From Weissella diestrammenae (GTDB lineage: Bacteria > Bacillota > Bacilli > Lactobacillales > Lactobacillaceae), in contig NZ_CP060724.1 of assembly GCF_014397255.1 (NCBI RefSeq), forward strand, positions 806,001-870,000: DNA of 64,000 bases, read 5' to 3'. Below the pieces are notes generated by a model. It was given only the letters and a program-made list of their open reading frames with translations. It did not search any database and had not been told where the DNA came from. Shown here one piece after another: positions 59,021 through 64,000 of this stretch. The translations under genes and the position numbers were made by a program. Within the stretch, counting starts at the first letter, position 1. Every line of letters starts with the position of its first letter.

Positions 59021-60916
59021 ATGGAAACGACAGTACAAGACGATTTCTTTGAGGCGGTTAATGGTGAGTGGGAGGCTCAGGCGGTTATTCCTGATGATAA
59101 ACCACGTACAGGTGGCTTTACAGATTTGAGTGATGAGATTGAGAAATTGATGCTAGCCACGACAGATCAATGGTTAGAGGGAACTGATGTACCAAACGAC
59201 TCAGTTTTGCAAAATTTTGTTAAATTACACCGCTTGGCTGCTGATCAAATTGCGCGTGAAAAAGTTGGCCTAACACCAGTGAAGGCAATATTGGCTGAAT
59301 ATGAAGCACTTGATTCATTTCAAGCGTTTACTAAAAAGTTGGTGACCTTTGAACGTCAGGGTAAAACAAATGCAATGCCTTTTGGTGTGGCACCGGATTT
59401 TAAAAATGCACAAATGAATGTCTTATGGGCAGATGCTTTAAGTACGATTTTGCCAGATACAACGTATTATGCAGCGGATAACGAGAAAGGTCAGGAACTG
59501 TTATTAGCCTTTCGTGAAACAACGTTGCCTATTCTGAAGCGTTTTGGGTATTCTGAACAAGACAGTCAAAAGTTGTTGGATGATACGATTGCATATGACG
59601 CGAAAATTGCAAAATATGTGCTATCTAATGAAGAAGGATCTGAATACGCAAAATTGTATCATCCGTATGAATGGGCTGAATTTGTTAAATTCGCACCAGA
59701 ATTACCACTAACTGATTTCATGACGGCGATGCTTGGCAAGATACCGGATCAAATCATTGTCCCAGAGGAACGTTTTTGGCAACATGCGACCGAATTTTAT
59801 TCAGCAACTGTATGGCCACAGCTTAAAGCGTATTTGTTAGTCTCAATTGCATTAGATTACACAGGCCTTTTAACTGAGGACATGCGTGTCTTGGGCGGTG
59901 CTTATCATCGTATTGTTAGTGGAACACCCGAACCGGTATCGCGCAAAAAAGCGGCCTTCTATCTTGCAGCTGGCCCCTATAATCAGGCACTGGGTCTTTG
60001 GTATGCAGGTGAAAAATTTTCCGCTGCAGCCAAAGCTGACGTTGAGCAAAAAGTGGCAACCATGATTGATGTTTATAAGGATCGTCTTGGGACAGCAGAC
60101 TGGTTAGCACCGGAAACGCGACAACAGGCAATTGTGAAACTGGATGCCATCGTACCGCATATCGGTTATCCTGATCGATTGCCAGCGCGTTTCTATGATA
60201 AGGTTATCGATTCGGATTTGACTTTATTTGATAATTTTCAAAAACTTAGTCAGCTGGGCATTGCTTATGCCTGGTCGAAATGGCATCAACCAGTAGATAA
60301 AACTGAATGGCACATGCCAGCCCATATGGTTAATGCGTACTATGATCCACAACAAAACCAAATTGTTTTCCCAGCTGCCATTTTACAAGCGCCTTTTTAT
60401 GATCTTAATCAGTCGTCATCGGCTAATTATGGTGGCATTGGTGCCGTCATCGCGCATGAAATATCACATGCATTTGATACTAATGGTGCGGCTTTTGATG
60501 AACATGGTAGCCTCAATAATTGGTGGACCGATGCTGATTACCAAGCTTTTGAGGCACGGACAAAAGCGGTGGTTGAACAATTTGATGGGCAATTATCGTA
60601 TGGTGCAAAGGTAAATGGAAAATTAACAGTGTCAGAAAATGTTGCTGATTTAGGGGGGCTTGCAGCTGCATTAACGGCCGCAAAGCGTGAGCCTGATTTT
60701 TCAGCTGAACAATTCTTTATCAATTGGGCTACAATCTGGCGGTTAAAGGCACGGCCTGAGTTTATGCAAATGATGGCCAGTGTTGATGTACATGCTCCAG
60801 CCAAACTCCGAGTTAATATTCAAGTTGCCAATTTTGATGACTTCTTTACAACTTTTAATATTCAATCTGGTGATCAAATGTGGCGTGACCCCAAACAACG
60901 CTTGATGATTTGGTAG
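59021..60916 (+). CDS. pepO: M13-family endopeptidase PepO
   Basis: A cytoplasmic zinc oligoendopeptidase of 631 residues (neprilysin family). The zinc motif HEISH begins at H479 in GAVIAHEISHAFDTNGAAFD, and the third ligand is E539 in SENVADLGG. The N-terminal DDFFEAVNGEWEAQAVIPDDKP and C-terminal VNIQVANFDDFF and LMIW are typical. There is no signal peptide. The start at 59021 has GGGG 6 bases upstream. It contributes peptides from imported oligopeptides to the amino-acid supply. It is monocistronic with a strong terminator. Confidence 0.94.
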   Translation: METTVQDDFFEAVNGEWEAQAVIPDDKPRTGGFTDLSDEIEKLMLATTDQWLEGTDVPNDSVLQNFVKLHRLAADQIAREKVGLTPVKAILAEYEALDSFQAFTKKLVTFERQGKTNAMPFGVAPDFKNAQMNVLWADALSTILPDTTYYAADNEKGQELLLAFRETTLPILKRFGYSEQDSQKLLDDTIAYDAKIAKYVLSNEEGSEYAKLYHPYEWAEFVKFAPELPLTDFMTAMLGKIPDQIIVPEERFWQHATEFYSATVWPQLKAYLLVSIALDYTGLLTEDMRVLGGAYHRIVSGTPEPVSRKKAAFYLAAGPYNQALGLWYAGEKFSAAAKADVEQKVATMIDVYKDRLGTADWLAPETRQQAIVKLDAIVPHIGYPDRLPARFYDKVIDSDLTLFDNFQKLSQLGIAYAWSKWHQPVDKTEWHMPAHMVNAYYDPQQNQIVFPAAILQAPFYDLNQSSSANYGGIGAVIAHEISHAFDTNGAAFDEHGSLNNWWTDADYQAFEARTKAVVEQFDGQLSYGAKVNGKLTVSENVADLGGLAAALTAAKREPDFSAEQFFINWATIWRLKARPEFMQMMASVDVHAPAKLRVNIQVANFDDFFTTFNIQSGDQMWRDPKQRLMIW

Positions 60917-60977
60917 ATGACAAAGTAAGTTGTGTTAAATGATTAGGAGTGATTGCCTTAAAATTTAAAGTTTAACT

Positions 60978-61008
60978 AAAACCGTTTGCGACTTGCAAAC
61001 GGTTTTTT
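60978..61008 (+). terminator. Terminator after pepO
   Basis: Perfect 12-bp stem AAAACCGTTTGC / GCAAACGGTTTT, five-base loop, T run. Confidence 0.93.
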
Positions 61009-61057
61009 GTAAGTGACTATATGATTTTTTGAGTTATCTGGGGTGGGAATGGTGTAA

Positions 61058-61075
61058 TTGTTTTATATTTCACAA
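61058..61075. promoter_or_regulatory. Candidate Rex operator
   Basis: TTGTTTTATATTTCACAA resembles the Rex consensus TTGTGAAN4TTCACAA, with a full right arm and partial left arm. Rex senses NADH/NAD and commonly controls adhE. Confidence 0.55.
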
Positions 61076-61110
61076 AGTAGGCATAATAACGAGAGTTGTT
61101 TAGCCGTGTA

Positions 61111-61124
61111 TGTAACCGCTTACA
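61111..61124. promoter_or_regulatory. Candidate cre site (CcpA)
   Basis: TGTAACCGCTTACA matches the cre consensus TGnAAnCGnTnnCA and is nearly palindromic. It lies about 100 bases before the adhE -35. Confidence 0.65.
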
Positions 61125-61224
61125 CTAAAAATCGATTCACAATGTAGAATTGGAATTGAGATATAATCGCTAAGAATGTTACCATTCAGGGAAAAAGTAA
61201 GCATGTAAAAATGATCATAAATTG

Positions 61225-61252
61225 TTGACAATTAGTTGTGAGGTGCTATACT
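61225..61252 (+). promoter_or_regulatory. adhE promoter
   Basis: TTGACA (61225-61230), 16 bases, TATACT (61247-61252) with an extended TG (TGCTATACT). Confidence 0.85.
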
Positions 61253-61306
61253 TATCTTTGTTAATAAATGCACAAACTTAAATGACATCTTGAAGGAGAA
61301 GTTAAC

Positions 61307-64000
61307 ATGGTTGATACAATTGCACCTAAGAAAGTCAAAAAGGTTTTGACACCTGAAGAAAAAGCAGCGCGCGTTGCAGCTGCTGAGAAGATGACTGGTG
61401 ATTTAGTTGAAAAGGCGCAAAAAGCGCTAGTTGAGTTTGCTACGTATTCACAAGAACAAGTTGATAAAATTGTTGCTGCGATGGCGCTTGCAGGTTCAGA
61501 AAACTCATTGTTATTAGCCCATGAGGCAGTTGAAGAAACTGGTCGTGGTGTTGTTGAAGACAAAGACACGAAGAACCGTTTTGCATCTGAATCAGTTTAT
61601 AATGCCATTAAAAATGATAAAACAGTTGGGGTTATTAATGAAGATCGTGTCACAGGTAAAGTTGAATTGGCCGCACCGCTTGGTGTCTTGGCAGGAATTG
61701 TACCTACGACAAATCCAACATCAACAACGATTTTTAAATCAATGTTGACGGCTAAAACACGTAATGCGATTGTGTTCGCCTTCCATCCACAAGCACAAAA
61801 ATCATCAGCACATGCGGCACAAATTGTTTATGATGCTGCGGTAGCTGCTGGTGCACCAAAGAATTTCATTCAATGGGTTGAAAAGCCTTCATTGGAAGGC
61901 ACAACAGCTTTGATTCAAAATCGGGGGATTGCTTCAATCTTAGCAACTGGTGGGCCATCAATGGTTAATGCAGCGTTGAAGTCGGGTAACCCATCAATGG
62001 GTGTTGGTGCTGGAAACGGAGCCGTTTACGTTGATGCAACTGCTGATGTAAAGCGCGCGGTTGAAGATTTGTTGCTTTCAAAGCGTTTTGACAATGGTAT
62101 GATTTGTGCGACTGAAAATTCAGTTGTCATTGCCGCTGAAGTTTACGATGAATTTATGAAACAGTTACAAGAACAAGGCGCATATTTGGTGCCAAAGAAA
62201 GATTATAAGAAGGTTGCTGATGCAGTCTTCGTACCAAATGCTGAAGGCTTTGGTGTACAAGGCCCTGTGGCTGGTATGTCAGGGCAATGGATTGCTGCAA
62301 AGGCTGATATTAAGATGCCAGCAGATAAAGATGTTTTACTTTTCGAATTAGATAAGAAAAACATTGGTGAAGCTTTGTCATCAGAAAAGTTGAGCCCATT
62401 GTTGTCAATTTATAAGGCCGCTTCACGTGAAGAAGGAATCGAGATTGTTCGCGCATTATTGAACTATCAAGGGGCTGGACACAATGCTGCTATTCAAATT
62501 GGTGCACAAGATGATCCATTTGTTAAAGAATATGCTGACGCCGTTGAAGCTTCACGTATTTTGGTAAATCAACCTGATTCAATCGGTGGGGTTGGTGATA
62601 TCTATACAGACGCATTACGTCCATCATTAACACTTGGAACAGGATCATGGGGGAAGAATTCATTGTCACACAATCTTTCAACTTACGACTTATTGAACAT
62701 CAAGACTGTTGCGCGCCGTCGCAATCGACCACAATGGGTTCGCTTGCCTAAGGACATTTACTATGAGGCAAATTCAATTACTTACTTGCAAGATTTGCCA
62801 GGTGTGAGCCGTGCATTTATCGTGGCTGACCCAGGTATGGTGCAATTTGGCTTTGTTGATAAGGTCCTTGACCAATTTAACTTGAGCGTAACACCAGTTA
62901 AAACGTCATTGTATGGTACAGTTCGACCTGACCCAACAATGGGGCAAGCAGTTGAAATTGCGCGCCAAATGGCTGATTTTAAGCCAGATACAGTTGTTTT
63001 GCTTGGTGGCGGTTCAGCTCTTGATGCTGGAAAGATTGCTCGTTTCTTGTACGAGTATTCAGCATCACATGAGGGTATCTTAAATGACGATGACGCATTG
63101 AAGAGCTTATTTGAAGAGTTACAACAGAAGTTTATGGATATCCGTAAGCGAATTGTGAAGTTTGAACACCAAAGTTTGACTCAAATGGTTGCCATTCCAA
63201 CAACATCAGGAACTGGATCTGAAGTGACACCATTTGCGGTCATTACTGATGACGAAACACATGTTAAATATCCATTGGCAGATTACGAATTGACACCACA
63301 AGTTGCTATTGTGGATCCTGAGTTCGTTATGACTGTGCCAAAGCGGACAGTCGCCTTCTCTGGAATGGACGCTTTGTCACATGCCTTGGAGTCATATGTT
63401 TCAGTCATGTCATCTGAATTTACACGGCCATGGGCACTGCAAGCTATCCGTTTGATTTTTGAAAATCTTGAAAATTCATATAAATATGATCCTAAGCACC
63501 CAACTAAGGAAGGGCATGATGCACGGACAAAGATGCACTATGCATCAACTTTGGCTGGACAATCATTTGCGAATGCCTTCTTAGGAATTAATCACTCATT
63601 AGCCCACAAGACAGGTGGTGAATTTGGTTTGCCACACGGTTTGGCAATTTCAATTGCGATGCCACATGTCATCCGGTTTAATGCTGTGACAGGAAATGTT
63701 AAGCGGACACCATTCCCACGTTATGAGACCTACACAGCTCAAAAAGACTATGCAGACATTGCTCGTTTCTTGGGCTTGACTGGTAAAGATGACGCAGCAT
63801 TGGTTGATGCTTTGATTAAGAAGATTGAAAACCTTGCTGCTGCATTGGAAATCGATTTGACTTTGTCAGGTAATGGGGTTGCGAAGAAGGATTTGGACAG
63901 TTCAATTGATAAGTTGATGGACTTGGTTTACAACGATCAATGTACACCAGGAAATCCCCGTCAACCAAAGCTAGAAGAGATTCGTGAATTGTTGTTAGCA
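61307..64000 (+). CDS. adhE: Bifunctional acetaldehyde/alcohol dehydrogenase AdhE, 3' end outside window
   Basis: AdhE reduces acetyl-CoA to acetaldehyde and then to ethanol, recycling NADH in heterofermentation. The 898 visible codons run in one frame to the window edge. The N-terminal aldehyde dehydrogenase half has the catalytic C267 in NGMICATENSV and the ATGGPSMVNAALKSG cofactor loop. A linker (LGTGSWGKNSLSHNLSTYDL) leads to the iron-dependent alcohol dehydrogenase half, with LLGGGSALDAGK, TTSGTGSEVTPFAV and the metal-site histidines in GINHSLAHKTGGEFGLPHG. Codon use is strongly biased, as for a highly expressed gene. Only the last few residues should be missing. TGAAGGAG precedes the start. 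Confidence 0.97.
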   Translation, partial: MVDTIAPKKVKKVLTPEEKAARVAAAEKMTGDLVEKAQKALVEFATYSQEQVDKIVAAMALAGSENSLLLAHEAVEETGRGVVEDKDTKNRFASESVYNAIKNDKTVGVINEDRVTGKVELAAPLGVLAGIVPTTNPTSTTIFKSMLTAKTRNAIVFAFHPQAQKSSAHAAQIVYDAAVAAGAPKNFIQWVEKPSLEGTTALIQNRGIASILATGGPSMVNAALKSGNPSMGVGAGNGAVYVDATADVKRAVEDLLLSKRFDNGMICATENSVVIAAEVYDEFMKQLQEQGAYLVPKKDYKKVADAVFVPNAEGFGVQGPVAGMSGQWIAAKADIKMPADKDVLLFELDKKNIGEALSSEKLSPLLSIYKAASREEGIEIVRALLNYQGAGHNAAIQIGAQDDPFVKEYADAVEASRILVNQPDSIGGVGDIYTDALRPSLTLGTGSWGKNSLSHNLSTYDLLNIKTVARRRNRPQWVRLPKDIYYEANSITYLQDLPGVSRAFIVADPGMVQFGFVDKVLDQFNLSVTPVKTSLYGTVRPDPTMGQAVEIARQMADFKPDTVVLLGGGSALDAGKIARFLYEYSASHEGILNDDDALKSLFEELQQKFMDIRKRIVKFEHQSLTQMVAIPTTSGTGSEVTPFAVITDDETHVKYPLADYELTPQVAIVDPEFVMTVPKRTVAFSGMDALSHALESYVSVMSSEFTRPWALQAIRLIFENLENSYKYDPKHPTKEGHDARTKMHYASTLAGQSFANAFLGINHSLAHKTGGEFGLPHGLAISIAMPHVIRFNAVTGNVKRTPFPRYETYTAQKDYADIARFLGLTGKDDAALVDALIKKIENLAAALEIDLTLSGNGVAKKDLDSSIDKLMDLVYNDQCTPGNPRQPKLEEIRELLLA

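Larger units (their letters stand above)
60917..61306 (+). other. adhE upstream region
   Basis: No gene is seen. It contains the pepO terminator, a Rex-like site (61058), a cre-like site (61111), a promoter (61225) and the adhE ribosome site TGAAGGAG (61291-61298). Confidence 0.7.

Overview
This window is a chromosomal segment of a low-GC, heterofermentative lactic acid bacterium. The 16S sequence at 4199-5777, the lactobacillar gene neighbourhoods (ctsR-clpC, a structured leader before rpoB, rpoB-rpoC), the pentose-phosphate genes (rpiA, short-form gnd) and adhE all point to the Leuconostocaceae. By recollection of the 16S variable regions Weissella fits best. The species cannot be named from the sequence alone.

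Layout. 1-3800: end of rpiA, hslO (Hsp33 without its zinc-binding cysteines), lysS and a ybjQ-family gene. 3980-9560: a complete rRNA operon with tRNA-Ile in the spacer and tRNA-Asn and tRNA-Thr after 5S. 9560-11400: a decayed stretch with a nonsense-interrupted dehydrogenase. 11418-16240: pyruvate oxidase, a metal-efflux/ArsR pair behind a double operator, and an amino-acid permease whose leader looks like a complete threonine-codon attenuator. 16367-21744: a giant extracellular subtilase broken by one frameshift. 21900-23830: RpiR-type regulator divergent from gnd. 24263-33086: three sortase-anchored pilin/adhesin genes in two transcription units, each preceded by a pair of copies of one 18-bp palindromic motif. 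33329-37790: two related CxxxxC flavoproteins around an OhrR-type regulator, then ferrochelatase.

38000-43720: a small unknown gene, tRNA-Asn, an aldo/keto reductase, an unknown protein, a tRNA Leu-Thr-Arg cluster (the Thr tRNA carries the unusual anticodon AGT) and ctsR-clpC. 43815-51417: rpoB leader RNA, rpoB, rpoC. 51500-53160: a three-gene operon of a ribbon-helix-helix/NfeD-like fusion, a basic unknown protein and an SPFH protein, apparently expressed from a leaderless start. 53207-54047: an antisense small membrane protein and a GAF-domain methionine sulfoxide reductase homologue. 54148-54569: about 52 tandem copies of an 8-bp unit, followed by a zinc-free dehydrogenase. 55640-57761: a purine riboswitch controlling xanthine permease and xpt. 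58062-64000: an unlinked class C sortase, pepO, and adhE, which runs off the window and has candidate Rex and cre sites upstream.

How parts work together. The sortase at 58 kb is the only pilus-type sortase here and the likely assembler of the pilins at 24-33 kb. Pyruvate oxidase makes hydrogen peroxide, and an OhrR-type peroxide sensor with two flavoproteins lies 20 kb away, yet Hsp33 and the fRMsr homologue have both lost thiol-switch cysteines. The best candidates for undescribed biology are the RHH-NfeD/SPFH operon, the threonine-leader attenuator, the 8-bp tandem array and the shared pilus operator motif.
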